A stretch of DNA of 64,000 nucleotides from Malaya genurostris (GCF_030247185.1 NC_080571.1:344689879-344753878), one strand, 5' to 3'; shown: positions 46,843-58,844, counted from the stretch's first letter. Translations and numbers: made by a program. The notes: generated by a model from the letters alone, not told the origin.

Positions 46843-48955
46843 GTTCACACCTGCAGAAAACAACATGTTTTAACGGTAGTAATATAAAGTGAAAACCGTA
46901 CTGTTCACACTAACCTACGCCGCACACAGCTCTTTTGAAGTAGTTTAATATGTAAGTAGTCTCATCTGCACCTTTCTGCGCCTTTTGATAATAGACAAGT
47001 TAGAATTTTATAAAAAAAAAATAAAAAAATGCTCTATTTCATTAAACTGAAATGATAGCAGCATAGTATGTTTGAGAAAGTTGTGTAGTTTTTAAAGATG
47101 AAAAATTTTGTATAACATGAAAAACTCATATAAATTGTAAATATATATACTTTCTTACAAAAACTGGTTTTTGGACACCCTTTTCAGAAAATACATTCTA
47201 TCTTGAATTACGCTCAAGTTACGGGAATAGTACCTTCAGCAAACTTGTTTGAAATAACTTTCTGCACAACTTTGTCGAAATAACTTAGCCCCTATGTTGG
47301 CCCTGAGCTAAACTGAAATTTTTATCTCACTTTTAGGGAGATTAATCACATAAATAAAATTTGCCAAAAGATGGCGTCTATTATTCTAAGCAACTTTGCT
47401 GAAGATACTGTACCTCAAAAACCACGATCCTGTGAGTTATCAATTAAGAGCGTGAAATTGCGCTTTTGAACCACTGTGCAGTGGTTCAAAACTGGAAAAA
47501 GACGGTCAAAAGTCTGTACTGACTTTCACTAGTATTGAGCATATTTTTCCTATAAATTTTGTAAAAATCAGCTGCATAAAGTTGCATATTTCGCTTCGGT
47601 GTAAGGTTTTATCATAGGTAAAAAAAACCTGTTTTAATCCACCTAGTGGTGTAATGATGCCTTTCTCATGTACATATAATATTGTGGTATTCCATTCAAA
47701 ATTTATCTCTTCGATTTTTGAAACAAACCAAGAGATTGTTTGTGAATTAACTAGTATAACATACAGAATAAAACAATGCTTTGATTGCGTGAGTCATCCA
47801 CATTTCCACAAACGAAAGAACCGACCACCAACTAACATGACAGACAAATTCTTCTAGTACGCACTCTAAATTACGATTTAAATGTTTGTTGTATCCGAAA
47901 ATATTTTAAGTGACGGTGTACAATATTGAACACACTTTACCCTATAATTCCGAAACCGGAAGTCGGATCCGGATGAAATCTAAGTTTGTGGAAATTGGTC
48001 AAACCATCACTGAGAAAAGTGAGTGAGATCTATTTTGGTATATATGACCACTATTTCCGGTACTTCCGGAACCGGATACCGGGAACCAGGATTGCCGGAA
48101 TCGGTTTGTTTAGTTGCCTACTGATAATGACTTTCGATTTGTGTGGTTTTGAGACCAGTTTAGAAAATTTTTTACGTTTTTTGTTTCGCCGGTTTAAGTG
48201 ACGGTAAAAAAAGAGAAAAGTATTTTGACAACATCTGAAAATAAGAAATAGGCCAGGTACTTCTCCTAGCTATGAAGGATATTATCGTTTCACACTTATT
48301 GCCAACGTTTCGAAGGTTTATTACTTCAAAACGTTGGCCATTTAAGAGAAATAAATATTTTTGAGCAGCAAATGACCAAAACAGTCATCTATTATTTCAA
48401 AACAAAAACTGTTGTACCAGACAGCATTGCCAGGTTATTTTTCCACAAATCTGTATTCGGCGCAAAAATCTATCTGTACCATACCGGTATCAGAATCTCT
48501 TCTACATAAGTAGCAGAAAATGTCACCAAGGTCTCACGACAACCTTTTCTCAAATCTATTGAAGCTAGAAACCAAAATCGGTACTTATCTGTATGATCCG
48601 TGAATTATCGTTATTTTGGGAGTATTGCGGTATAGAGGTCAAAAATCTGTATAAATACAGAGAAATCAGTATACCTGGCAACGTTGGTACCAGTTATCAG
48701 TTTTGTTCTATTATGATTACATGGCTACTTTGATGGAAAACTGCTGTTGTTGAACAGCTTGTCAATTGACATAGTCGAAAAGTGAAGGAAAATGCTAGCA
48801 GGGTTGTACTTTACTGACAATTGTATCATGTAATTTCGGGAAAACATGTTTTAATGTGACGTTTCTAAATATGAAATAACGCAAAAGTGAAGTAATGTTA
48901 TTTCGCTTAAAACATGAAATCAGATTGAAAACTTGTTTGAACTTATAGTGTGAAC
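46843..48955. mobile_element. GTTCACAC-ended DNA element, copy 2, with insertion
   Basis: It has the same left end (GTTCACACCTGCAGAAAACA) and right end (GTGTGAAC after AACTTATA) as 18476-19363. The match covers 46843-46930 and about 48205-48955. Between them about 1.27 kb is not shared and contains a dispersed repeat (47634-48200). Flanking ACTAT on the left and ATAGT on the right extend the inverted repeat, so the true ends may include ACTATGTTCACAC. Confidence 0.7.
47634..48200 (+). repeat. Dispersed mosquito repeat inside copy 2
   Basis: It starts TTTTAATCCACCTAGTGGTG, then TAATGATGCCTTTCTCATG. It continues with CCGAAACCGGAAGTCGGATC, then GGAAATTGGTCAAACCATCA and GGTACTTCCGGAACCGGATA. It has the same layout as 41121-41790 and the start of 39556-39790. 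It has no CA array. No coding capacity. Confidence 0.6.
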
Positions 48956-50142
48956 ATAGTATAACTAGATCATTCACCTCATCAAACCAGAAAAACTTTC
49001 TGACCCTATGTGCGGGGTTGGGAATCAAACTCAGGTAGGCTGCTTCTCAACATTAATGGTATTTCTAAGAATTTTCGGAGAAATCGTATCAATAAATAAT
49101 ATATTTTTAGGAGAGACATTTTACAAGCTTTTCCCCTTACAGTCAAAACTCCACCCGTTCCTGCATCAGTATGCCCAAACACGCAGTCGAAGTGTGCTCG
49201 CTTTAGTGTTTTTGTTTCGGAATCAGCATTCGTGACATCAATTTTGTGTTTTTTTGCCTGTGTGGCAATATAGTTTCGACCATCACGAAACTAATATTTC
49301 TCGCCTCTCAAAAATAATGAAGATAATATGGTTTTCATACTCAACATGATGTCAAGCACGTTAAAAAAATCAGCTGTCAAACTGAAACAAGCGGTAATAT
49401 TGTACTGACGAGTCCTGACCTGGATGGATTTTTAGTGTCAGTAGGATCCTAGTATTGTATGGTATTCTGTACACTACACACTAATAAAAAATCGTATAAA
49501 TTTACTTCTTTGTAGGACATAAAAGGAACATCATTGTTCACTTAACTTCACAATTCAAAGCATATAAAGATAAGTCATATCATTAACTTCACATTTGATT
49601 TAGCTGAAGTTTTACATCCTAATATATGTAACATTGTTTCATCATTGAAGAAATTAGGGCATGCTTGAATTTACGTCAAGCCCGAATTTCATTTTTTTCA
49701 AAGAGTGTAAGTGCTGAAACAGAAAGGCCAAATTCCACAAAAGGAATGAAAAGCTAGGACTTTTCTTTTTTGCCTAAATATAAATGGATTGTAAAGTATC
49801 ATGATCTTTTCTGACGATTATCACGGTTTTTTTTTTGCGGTCTCTCGAACTAGGAGTGACAGCAAGCTAAATTTAGCCAAAATTATACAGTACTTTTGGT
49901 GTTTGAATAAACGATAGAATGTCTCATTTTTAATAATTAGAGTTTACTTTTAGCCGCAGCAAATAATCGCTTACCAAATCAGTATTTTTTTAATTGGAAT
50001 TATCAGTTATCTCCTCAAATAAATTTCGTCATCCATCAATATGCACCCTGCTTCCCAGAAGCCTCATGAGAGTAGCTTGTGTTTAAATCATTTGGGTCTT
50101 TTCCAGTATCCGCCTACTCTTTGCCATCATAAGGAACGATCG
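48956..50142. other. AT-rich non-coding sequence
   Basis: No gene is visible. 49481-49700 begins ACACTAATAAAAAATCG and ends with an inverted ...TTTTTTTCAAAGAGTGT, so it may be a further short element, but the match is weak. Confidence 0.4.
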
Positions 50143-50146
50143 TAAG

Positions 50147-50265
50147 TTTATTTGTTTATCTAGGAGCAGAGAAAAGCCCACTGGGATTAGTTTCTGTCAA
50201 ACTTGCTCTCCAACAGGCATAAAACCTCCTTGTCTTTTGCATCAACAGATTACAATCATCCTGAT
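50147..50265 (-). repeat. Jockey-like LINE 3' end
   Basis: In reverse complement it reads AAGGAGGTTTTATGCCTGTT, GGAGAGCAAG, CCCAGTGGGCTTTTCTCTGC and AGATAAACAAATAAAC. This matches the 3' UTR of the LINE fragment ending at 803. It lies downstream, on the same strand, of the reverse-transcriptase scrap at 50751-50990. Confidence 0.75.
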
Positions 50266-50750
50266 GATTCTCATTTTTCTTATATTCAATTCAATATTGT
50301 TAATACTAATCAGACAAAAACTATATTAATATGATACTAATCGGACTAAAAATTAAAAAAACTAGACAGCAATCGGAGGCACATTACGAGATTGATGGAA
50401 GTCAAAAGTACTGAGACAGTGATTGAACCCACGGCACATGCTGGCAAAGGGTTCGCTGAATCCGTAAAAAAAAGAATAGGTGCGAAGATTACGACTATGA
50501 ATATCTAATTGTTACAGGTGTAAGAGCTGAGAGGAATCGATTCATGACTGAAGAATATCTGCCTTGCAAACATCGCGGCGGACGGATACCCACATCGTTT
50601 ACCGATGATCTGTGTTCGAGAATAGTGAAAAATATTATAGTCAAGCTTGACTGACGACTGTTTGCATCAGAAAGAAATGACGGAACATCTCGAAGTGTTC
50701 AAAATCGTTCTATTGTTATAACAACAGTTTGAAAATTTATCCAATTGTTC

Positions 50751-50990
50751 CTATAAGAACTCTAAATCTGTTGTAAATTTGATAATATGAAATAGTTGAA
50801 AGTAATCTGCAAAAGATAGTTTCATGCACTTGATCGAAAAATTTGAATCGTTGAGATAAAGTAAAAATATGAACGGTTCAAGATGGCTTCCTTGAGGGAC
50901 ACCGGAGGTAACAGTGAATGGTAGCACAGTACAGTCTCCTATTTTCACTATCATTTTGCAGCTAGATAAATATGTTTGAAGACAATTCAA
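50751..50990 (-). pseudogene. Jockey-like LINE reverse-transcriptase scrap
   Basis: The frame reads LQTYLSSCKMIVKIGD, then TSGVPQGSHLEPFIFLLYLN and LSFADYFQLF. These are the primer-grip and catalytic blocks of a LINE reverse transcriptase (usually SGVPQGSxLGPxLF and FADD). The catalytic FADD has become FADY and GP has become EP, so the enzyme is dead. The thumb region that should join it to the 3' end at 50265 is missing. Confidence 0.8.
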
Positions 50991-51818
50991 GAATGAACCG
51001 TCCCAGTTAACTAGAAACTGTTGTGGTTAGATGTGGTTACAGAATTATTGTATATAAAATCAATTTGCAGTCGTGTTTGCAAAGAGCATATGATGAAGCA
51101 AGTGTAGGATACAAAATTTGTGAAAATTGAACACTCGGGCATAAATCCATCTCAGGTATTTAGTCAGAGCAACTATGAGTTATAAAATCCAAAACTATAA
51201 TTTCAAACAGCTTCGATACAGCTTACAATGCAGCTATTCTACGCTAGTTTCACAAAGACGTTTATGCTTATTCTTCCTTTCGTTTTCCGTTTGAGGTCAT
51301 TGAACACGATAGATTTAGTCTAATTCAACAATTTAGCCATTTTTTCAATCAACCCTCGTTGGATTTTCAACCCCGAATGTTCAAGTGAAACGTGTCTGGT
51401 TGAGAAACACTACCGTATTCGTTCTGTTTTCTACCTGGTACCCAGTAAAAAGGCCTGTTCTTTTTGTTTTGTTTTGAATCCTCATGTAGTTGACCAAGAA
51501 GTGCAGAAATTAGGCTTTTTGAGAGGACAATGGCACAAAGCATCAAAACTATTTCCATACCATCTGGAAGAAAAAATAAAAATTGCAACTGTTCGCAACA
51601 ATCGTTCCAATCTCTTGACACAACCCCACAGAAAAGCCTTTTCACAGTTTGAATGGTTATTTGGAGAAATCTGGAAGATGTGGTGCTATTTTCCAGCAAG
51701 CTACGGTTAAAAATTCAAGGTTTTCGACGAATCTTTTGGCATCAGTCCCGGATATGAATTTATTTCCTCTTATCATCCTACTCTAGGATGAGTTTACGGT
51801 AAATGATCGACTTCTCCA

Positions 51819-52046
51819 TCAGAGGGTTGTTTTTGGTTCGATTTTCTTGTTTTTGAATTCGATAGTGTTAGTGGTCCAATAGATTTCGATAGAACAGAGC
51901 TTATGATAATTTGGAGGATTCGTGTTTTCCGTCACAAAAGCTACATAATTATTCACATTCCAGTTCTGTATGGTTTTGGAAGAGTGACATGGTGCTAAAT
52001 CGGGTGAAAACAACGATTTCTTATTGTGCCACCTAAAAAACGACAT
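51819..52046 (-). pseudogene. D37E Tc1/mariner transposase, catalytic fragment
   Basis: The fragment reads SLFSPDLAPCHSSKTIQNW and then NPPNYHKLCSIEIYW. The aspartate of SPDLAPCH and the glutamate of SIEIYW are 37 residues apart, the D37E spacing seen also at 5255-6293. The first aspartate domain and the DNA-binding region are absent on both sides, so this is an isolated piece of an old copy. It was placed by motif only. Confidence 0.7.
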
Positions 52047-52087
52047 AAATCGTTATTTTTCAAGGCACTCAGTTTTGTAAATCCCCA

Positions 52088-52362
52088 GGTAACCAGTAAG
52101 CACTAATAATTACATTGAAATAGCCTTTTATGAGCACCAAAAATGCTTATAGCTCTGTATCTGCTATCTTAAAGCTCATCTGTTTTAAATCAATCATAAT
52201 TCAGCTTTCAGAATGCACACCAGCCATAAATAAGCATTATATATGAATAGCTGTATATTGTGCCAAAGTCGGCCTGAATTTAGTCTCAAGTCCAATTGAA
52301 ATGCCAATTTGCGATTATTTGCTGTCATAATGCGGCATTAGTATATGCTTATATTAGTTACC
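52088..52362. mobile_element. MITE with GGTAAC terminal repeats
   Basis: The left end GGTAACCAGTAAGCA and the right end in reverse complement GGTAACTAATATAAGCA agree apart from a short gap. CCCC-type sequence lies just outside both ends. The unit is 275 bp, non-coding, with several ATAAGCAT / ATGCTTAT motifs inside. Confidence 0.55.
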
Positions 52363-52499
52363 GGGGTCGTATCGATGACGAATGTTCCGCTTCATTCGCT
52401 ACTAGTGCTTACGGCCTGCGGAATCAGTTATAAAGATGAGAGCTTTGATAGCTTCTTCTTTTTGAAACGATCATTCACAACACAAAATCCGTTATGTCG

Positions 52500-53106
52500 C
52501 GTAAAAAAATTCTGTTTAAAATTCATTTTGAAGCTAGTTTACGTTTTGTTCAATGGCATAGTGCCGGTAATTCGTATTATCTGTATGAGTTCCAAAAGGC
52601 GCGATGTTGCAACAACCTCAATTTGGTATTCACTCCAATTTGTGATGTGTTGAACTTTCTTTGTTTTCAATCCGAACCACATTTTGGTTCTCCGGACCAG
52701 TTCCGAGTAAAAATGTTCGTGTGTTGATTTATTTTTACTTGTTGACACAAAAACTCGTACTCACGGTGGACCAAAAAAAGCATTTGGAGCAGCTTCGCTG
52801 AAATAAACCGGAATTGTTTTAGGTTGATATGTGACAATGGACGAAACCTGGATCCATCACTACACAATAGTCGACAATCGGCGAGAACCATCCAAAGCGG
52901 TCGAAAACGCAAATGTGGGTTGTCACAAGTCGCTCGCTACCATTGGGTTTCGAATTACTGTCGCACTCACCATATTTCCCGGGTATGGCCCCCGGCGACT
53001 GTCAAAAGTCAAATCGTTCTACAAGAAAGGTGATGAAATTTTAGTGAAGCGCCGGACTGATGGTGTTGCTCATGAAGTCTCCTTCATGTTAATGAATGAA
53101 CTTTAG
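52500..53106 (+). pseudogene. Mariner transposase remnant
   Basis: The frame from 52831 begins MTMDETWIHHYTIVDNRREP. TMDETWIHHYTPESNRQS is the first catalytic block of mariner transposases, so the aspartate is in place. The following residues are scrambled, and no second or third aspartate block was found. The upstream part (FKIHFEASLRFVQW...) could be a degraded N-terminus but is not convincing. Confidence 0.55.
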
Positions 53107-54060
53107 TTGTGTAAAAAAATTTTTTTTCTTAGTTAGTCCCGGGAGCTATTGATCCACGTGTTATGCTTGATTTTTCTTTCTTTACGTTCGAAGTCAGATT
53201 CCAAAGTTCAAATTGAGCCGCAAGCAGATGTAAAATTCAACTCTGTTAGGGTAACGTTTTTTTTTGGTTGCAGTTTAAATTTCTGATACCTCTGACGAAA
53301 ACAAATTGTAATCTGTTAAGAAAGTAATCAAAGAAATTACACAACATTCTGCGAAAAAAACATGGATTCGTTTCCTAACAAGAACAGCCCATTAAAAGAT
53401 AATCTCAATCTAAAGATACATACCACCCCGAAGAAAATCTCATCTGGTCGGAATTCGCTCAACGTCCGCGTGCGCTGCTCGGTTCGTCACGATTCAATTG
53501 AACGAACGAAACTCTATTCACTCACACACACAGGGTGAATAAAAGATCAATTTTGTTTTCATTAGCGCTCCAGTTCGTATGCCCCCTCATACAGTTCGGG
53601 TCAGCAAAAAAGAAAACATCACCGTACTAGCAAAATATAAGTGATGTAGTAGAATGTAGAAGAAACGTTCGTCAGCCTGTCAGTCGGTAGCCTACTACGG
53701 TCGCTATCCTACTCTCAAGTCAACGTACACACACACGCGCGCGCACAGACCAAGATCAACAAGAAGGGCAACGAACCTAGCCTACTCTGATCTGCCCCAT
53801 GCTATTCGCATCTCTTTCGCTCATTGGCAAACTTCTGTTGTTTTTATTTTCTTGTAATTCACCATCATTTTTCCTATTTTCCAACTTCTATATTTTTATA
53901 AGCTCGTGCGATCTTTGATTCTTTTACTCTCTTTCACTATAAACTTCCTCTCGAGTTGTGCATTTTGTTCATGCTGCGCGGTTCTTCGTGAGGTACCTTT
54001 TTCTGCACCGTCCGAGTTAGTTTAGAGCATTTGTATTTGATTTCAAGTTAAACTCATTTA

Positions 54061-54061
<1 letters not shown>

Positions 54062-54090
<29 letters not shown>
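54062..54090. repeat. ATC trinucleotide repeat
   Basis: About nine CAT units. The poly-aspartate tail of the minus-strand frame across it is an artefact. Confidence 0.9.
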
Positions 54091-54091
<1 letters not shown>

Positions 54092-54417
54092 CGTGGTTCT
54101 GGTCCGTGTGATGCTGCACCTCGGTCTGTCTGTCTGACGAGCGGTCTCGATCGGTCGTTTGTCGTATTTATAAAACGGATCTCCGTCGTTCGGCTCGACT
54201 GTTTGTTTTGAATGGCTGCACTTTGGTTCAACCAAATGGTTCCAAATCTCCGGCCGCGGGGACCGTGGCAGTGAAGCGAAGGAAAAGAGAAATTTAGGAA
54301 ACCACGTTTCCTAACACCTTTCGCGTCGAATCCTAAGCATCTCGAATGGGCAGTTGAACTTGACGCTACCGGAGTCTGGAGGTCAGAGGCCAGTGCAGCT
54401 CTGCTGGCATTTTGTTC

Positions 54418-54435
54418 GGGGGGGGGGGGGGGGGG
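54418..54435. repeat. 18-base G homopolymer
   Basis: A run of 18 G. Its length may be a sequencing or assembly artefact. Confidence 0.9.
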
Positions 54436-55028
54436 AACGAGTGGCGGTGGCGTCAATAATGGCCACACCAATGCACTTGTGTCTGTCTTGAACGGGTGAT
54501 GAATGATGTTAAAATAGAGTTTAAAGTTAAGTTATTAAATAAAAACCCGAAGCCTCCTTCCGGACAAAATGCATAAACAAGATTTGAGTGTACTACGGTT
54601 CTGGTTGTAGTTTACCGACCGGGATATTAGATTTCATAAATAGTTTGTTATGATGAGTAACAACAGACCGACCGACCGACGAGCCGTGGAATGGCGTGAC
54701 GTGTTGTGCACTTGGCTGAACTGCGATATGTTGAAGTCTGGCAGATCTGACATGTGCCTACGTCGTCCCGCCGTCGCAACACGCTCCGTTCTGAACCGAA
54801 TGTTGAACTAACCGAGAATATTGGCTAGTAATAAAACTGTTGCTTGTTAGTTTATTTATTTATTGGTAAGTTTATTTAGCGGGATTTCCTGTCGGTCTTC
54901 CATATTCCAATCTACATGACGCATGTTCGCCGATAAGAATTCGAGGTAGAATGGGTCTCACCTTGATGATAACTTCTTTCATATCAATACATTCACACCA
55001 AAAGAACGCGATGATGGAGCACAGGAAA

Positions 55029-55386
55029 CTGTTAATGGCAATCGTTATCGAGCAATGATAAATGATTTCACTATGCCCATTGTTCGTGAAAAATATTTTG
55101 AATAGCTACTGGTTTCAACAGGACGGTGCAACATGCCATACAGCTCGACTGACAATCGATTTGTTACGACAATTTGACGCCACCACATTTTTTGTTGTGG
55201 GGCTATTTGAAATCTAAGGTATACGCTAATAAGCCAAGGAACATAGTTCGACTCAAAGACAACATACGACATGAAATCATCGACCATTGGAAAACACCAA
55301 AAAAGTTCACATTCTGTACTCAAGACCATTTACGCGATATCATATTCCAAAAAATAGCTGTAACTTATCTCTTTGAACCAAAATAA
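55029..55386 (+). pseudogene. DDE transposase C-terminal remnant (Tc1/mariner-like)
   Basis: Across frames it reads NGNRYRAMINDFTMPIVREK, then FQQDGATCHTARLTIDLLRQ, then PPHFLLWGYLKSKVYANKPR and LKDNIRHEI. The order NG.RY..M, then W.QQDGATCHTA, then FLWGYLKS.VY..KP is that of a widespread insect DDE transposase group. The stretch between LLRQ and FLLWGY (normally about 30 residues including the second catalytic block) is lost, and the frame changes twice. Inactive. Confidence 0.75.
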
Positions 55387-55906
55387 ATTATAATCGAAAT
55401 TAAAGTAAATAAAAATGTTTTTTTCTCATATATTTTGCTCAGAAATGAATGCTATATCTAGGGGAAGGGGGGGGGGGGGACATTTTTATCTTAAATATTC
55501 GTTACGTTTAGGACGATCTTTATAAATTCTCACGATAATGCCGTTTACATTAAGGGGGGGTAGGCTCTAAACGATGAAAACAATCATCATTTTTGCGAAA
55601 TTTTTCCAGAATTATTGTTCAACAAAATAAATTCAAATATTTTTTTGCATGATAAAAAGCATCATTCGAACAACATTTTGTAATTTTTTCGTAGAAAAAT
55701 ATTGAGCGCCGGCTCTTGCTTCTTCGTAGAATGAGATAGCCATAGATAAAGGTCCATAACTTCCAGAGTTTCATTCCAATAGGCTTGAAAATTTCACAGA
55801 AAATTCTTCAAATGTTTTACTATAAGAAAATATAAAGAAAATAATAAATGATGTCTCAAAAGTGTTAGACCCTACCCGCCCCTTAACAAATACCAATATT
55901 CCGGAT
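55387..55906. other. AT-rich non-coding sequence
   Basis: No gene is visible. A G run is at about 55467-55479 and a second, shorter one at 55553-55560. Confidence 0.45.
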
Positions 55907-56420
55907 CAGGGTCATTTCGCCGATAATCTTTTCGTCGAATGCCTTTTCAGCGAAAGAGTCATTTCACCGAATGTCATTTCGCCGAAAGTCAGCGAATTCT
56001 TCATTAGTCTTAATATCGTATTAATATTGGAATTGATTAAAAAAAACAAATAAAAAATGATTTTGTTTACTCCCGTTCTGTTGACCTACAATCGTACTTC
56101 TGAAATAATCCAGAAAGACTTGAAAATTTTTTTATGTTTATTCATGATCCTCGGAACGGAATACCCAAAAAACTTGTTGACTTGATTAGAGTATCTACCA
56201 GGCAATTTTTTGCAGTATTTGCCTATTTCATTTTTCTAATAAATTATGTTATGTATTCGAAAATACCCTTTCGGCGAAATTACTCTTCCGGCGAAGAGGC
56301 CCTTTTGGCGAAATGATCCTTTCGGTGAAATGACCTTGTCGGCGAAACGACTTTCGGAAAAATGGCACTCCGCGAAACGACTTCCGGCGTGGTGGCTTTC
56401 GTCGAAATGACTCGCTCCCC
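55907..56420. mobile_element. Foldback-like element with arrays of a 15-bp motif
   Basis: Degenerate tandem copies of GTCATTTCGCCGAA lie at 55909-55992. Copies of the reverse complement (TTTCGGCGAAATGAC) lie at 56265-56412. The arrays face each other across about 270 bp. Terminal repeats made of short tandem units are the hallmark of foldback transposons. No transposase lies between. The left boundary is near CAGGGTCATTTCG and the right near GAAATGACTCGCTCCC. Confidence 0.6.
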
Positions 56421-56769
56421 ATTATTCCGTCATCAATTGATGATTAGAAAATTATTTGTATCATTTTTACAAAAACGTACCGCATAAAACAAGAATAAAA
56501 AACGTACAACTTCGGAAATCCGCTATATGCGCTATAACTGTAGTACAAATTTTGTCTTCAAAAATTCATAAAACATCGAAATCTGGTGATATCTCGACAA
56601 AAATTTGTTTGAAAAAAATTGACTTGGGACATTGAAATTTTTTTGGAATTTTCCGAAATCGAAATTTTTGTTTGATGTCAAATGTCGAAGAAATGCACGA
56701 AACGTCGAGATCTGGTGTTTCCGTCCTACCTATATCCTAGTGGACCGGGTCATTGATTTGCGACTAATA

Positions 56770-56994
56770 TCATTTAAAAATTGAGCTATCAATCTCATTA
56801 ACTCTCATATATTCTACTACATAATCAATCACCCTGTCATCTAAAGTGTCTACGGTAAAGTTTAAGAAGCGGGCAGAATATTCCGGCGCTTGAACTTGAA
56901 GCATGGTTTCCGAAAAAGCGGAGGGAATTGCTGCGTTCAAAGCATCCAAAGATGGAAGATTCTGACAGTGTTGAGCAGGTATTCCATATGTCAT
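56770..56994 (-). CDS. Unrecognised 74-residue protein frame
   Basis: ATG at 56992-56994 in a good context (GAAAATGA), a TAA three codons upstream in frame, and a TGA at the end. The product starts MTYGIPAQHCQNLPSLDALN, continues SAFSETMLQVQAPEYSARFL, and ends DYVVEYMRVNEIDSSIFK. Its composition is balanced, without AT-driven Lys/Asn/Ile/Phe excess, unlike the random frames nearby, and it looks like a soluble mainly helical protein. No family is recognised. It could be a real small gene, a last exon, or the tail of a transposon protein. No splice site or repeat boundary was identified around it. Confidence 0.4.
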   Translation of the reverse strand: MTYGIPAQHCQNLPSLDALNAAIPSAFSETMLQVQAPEYSARFLNFTVDTLDDRVIDYVVEYMRVNEIDSSIFK

Positions 56995-57399
56995 TTTCTT
57001 TTATTTTTTAGGAAATAAAAATGTTGAATGTATTGAGCTGTACTTGATGCTTTTGCCTTTTGGATATAAGTTCGTCAATTGGGACTTGAAAAACTGTGAA
57101 CTTTATTGATACATGGAATGTAACTAAGAAACTATTGAAGATTGATTTATGAACTGTAACTGATATAATAAAATTATAAAGTCATAAATTATAAGTCATA
57201 GCATATCAGAAAATACAGCGTTCAACCTAAAAAATTCTCTTTTTTCGAAAAAAAAAGTTTGTTGAATTGAAGAATAGCGATGGCAGATTTCATAATTTTG
57301 ATGGTTATTTTAAAAAATAATTTCAGTATCAAAACTACATAAAATGGTGCTGGATGACCGGGAAATGAAGTAGCTGTAGATTGGAAAGATATCCTGCTG

Positions 57400-58050
57400 C
57401 TGGGTTCCAAACATGTTAAATAAAAACAAACGCGAGCATACTTCGAAAGCATGTTTGGCTATGCTGACGAAGATACGATATGACTGGGACTTCTGGTATC
57501 GGTTAGTTACTGTTCGTGAATCCATTATCATACACCAAAGAACAGAGCGATTTTCAGAACTTCAGCCGAGTGCTCTAAAGCGGCCTAGGGAGGCTCAATG
57601 GGTCGGAAACATTGGTGGATTACTTCGAAAAGGGGAAAAAACCACCGACAGTACGCATTAGCTTGCATTATTGAAGCAATATAAGGTTTAAATCGCAGCG
57701 AAATGGCTTCACATGAAGCGAAAAATTAGGTTTTCTGCGCCATCAGAGTATCGCTATCATGTCTAAAGTGAATGATTTGAGGTTCCAATTGCTTCTTAAT
57801 TCATCTCGTTCGCCCGTTTTGTCTCCCTCGAACTATTATCTGTTCCCAAACTTTAAGCCATCCCTGAGAAATCGATGTGAGTTTCGTTTTGATGTATTCG
57901 ACAGTTATTTTCGGATCCTGAAATCGAGATCCGATATAGTCAAAGTGAATTTGCATGGCCATGTACTAATATACATTGAGAAGATTGTTACGTTTTTCAC
58001 TAATCATTTTAGAGATTTTCATGACATCTTTCGATTTTGGAAAGTCATGT
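57400..58050 (+). pseudogene. Mariner transposase remnant, decayed
   Basis: The first frame reads MLNKNKREHTSKACLAMLTK and YDWDFWYRLVTVRESIII, resembling the mariner block before and around the first catalytic residue (normally TCDES or TGDE; here VRES, aspartate lost). After frameshifts, LGF... near 57730 and then NDLRFQLLLNSSRSPVLSPS and NYYLFPNFKPSLRNRCEFRF match the block (LPHP.YSPDL.PSDYYLFPNLK) with the third catalytic residue (here Asn). The middle is shortened. No active product is possible. Confidence 0.65.
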
Positions 58051-58079
58051 GATCTTCAAATGGAGAACCTAAACAAAAT

Positions 58080-58230
58080 CTTGTATTTCTGGAACCTGAA
58101 GCCGTATTCGGATGAAACTGAATAGAAATCTTTCTTAGGAATCCATTCTATCATTTGTGAAAATCTGTCTGATCATCTCTGAGAAATCTACGTATGTTTA
58201 GTTTTGAAGTACCCGTAAAACCGGCAAAGC
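58080..58230 (+). repeat. Dispersed mosquito repeat, fragment
   Basis: CTGGAACCTGAAGCCGTATT, GGATGAAACTGAATAG, then GTGAAAATCTGTCTGATCAT and CTCTGAGAAATCTA. This is the middle section of the family at 41121-41790 and 47634-48200, more diverged. A further weak match is at 58485-58560. Confidence 0.5.
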
Positions 58231-58844
58231 CAAAAAGAGTTTGTTCGGCAACCATCTAACCAAGACCTTGATATTGAAACAGTCATGGACCAAGTCAGGA
58301 AGAAGAAATTCAAATTCGTGATCTTACAATACATAACGTATCTCGATGAAGTTAATTATCATATTGGATTATGCAATCTTTAAATATAAGTTCGTTGAAA
58401 TCGGTTTACCAAAATCGGTGCGAGTTTTACTGAGTAGTATTTGCTCCTTACACTCTTGAAATAAATGGTTCCAAAACTCATCACTCTGTTGTTCCACAAC
58501 CGGAATTCGAAACTGGATAAAATTTAATAGCTATCTTTGGGCCATATGATATGAACAAGATAAAAATTAATTTCTTCCCGTAATTTTTTCGTAAGTCATC
58601 TTTTGACACTTGAAAAACTTTCGATTTTGTCAAAAAATCATTTAAAAAAAGGGGTAATTTCTTACCCATTGTCGTTTCTGTAAACTGTGTAAATTTTGTA
58701 CACATTTTTGCTTTGCCCATTATTGAGAAAAAAAAGTATGTAGTATATAAATATTCTTTTCAAGTGACAAACCATGTTTCAAAACTCGCTGGCAAGACAC
58801 GAAAAAGTCATGTGCATTATTTTTTTTGTTTGAATTAAATTGCT

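Larger units (their letters stand above)
53107..55028. other. Non-coding, GC-richer host-like sequence with simple repeats
   Basis: No coding sequence is recognised. 53440-54830 has balanced composition and no copies elsewhere in the window. It contains CA/CG runs near 53726-53748, an ATC array (54062-54090) and an 18-base G run. It might hold an untranslated exon or regulatory region of a neighbouring gene; nothing proves this. Confidence 0.45.

Noticed and set aside
49008..49060. tRNA-like phrase (GGGTTGGGAATCAAACTCAG)
   Set aside because: It resembles an inverted T-arm, but no acceptor stem or anticodon arm can be folded around it.
54058..54471. 137-codon minus-strand frame with poly-Pro and poly-Asp
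   Set aside because: Both low-complexity ends come from the G run and the ATC array; the middle has no resemblance to a protein family.
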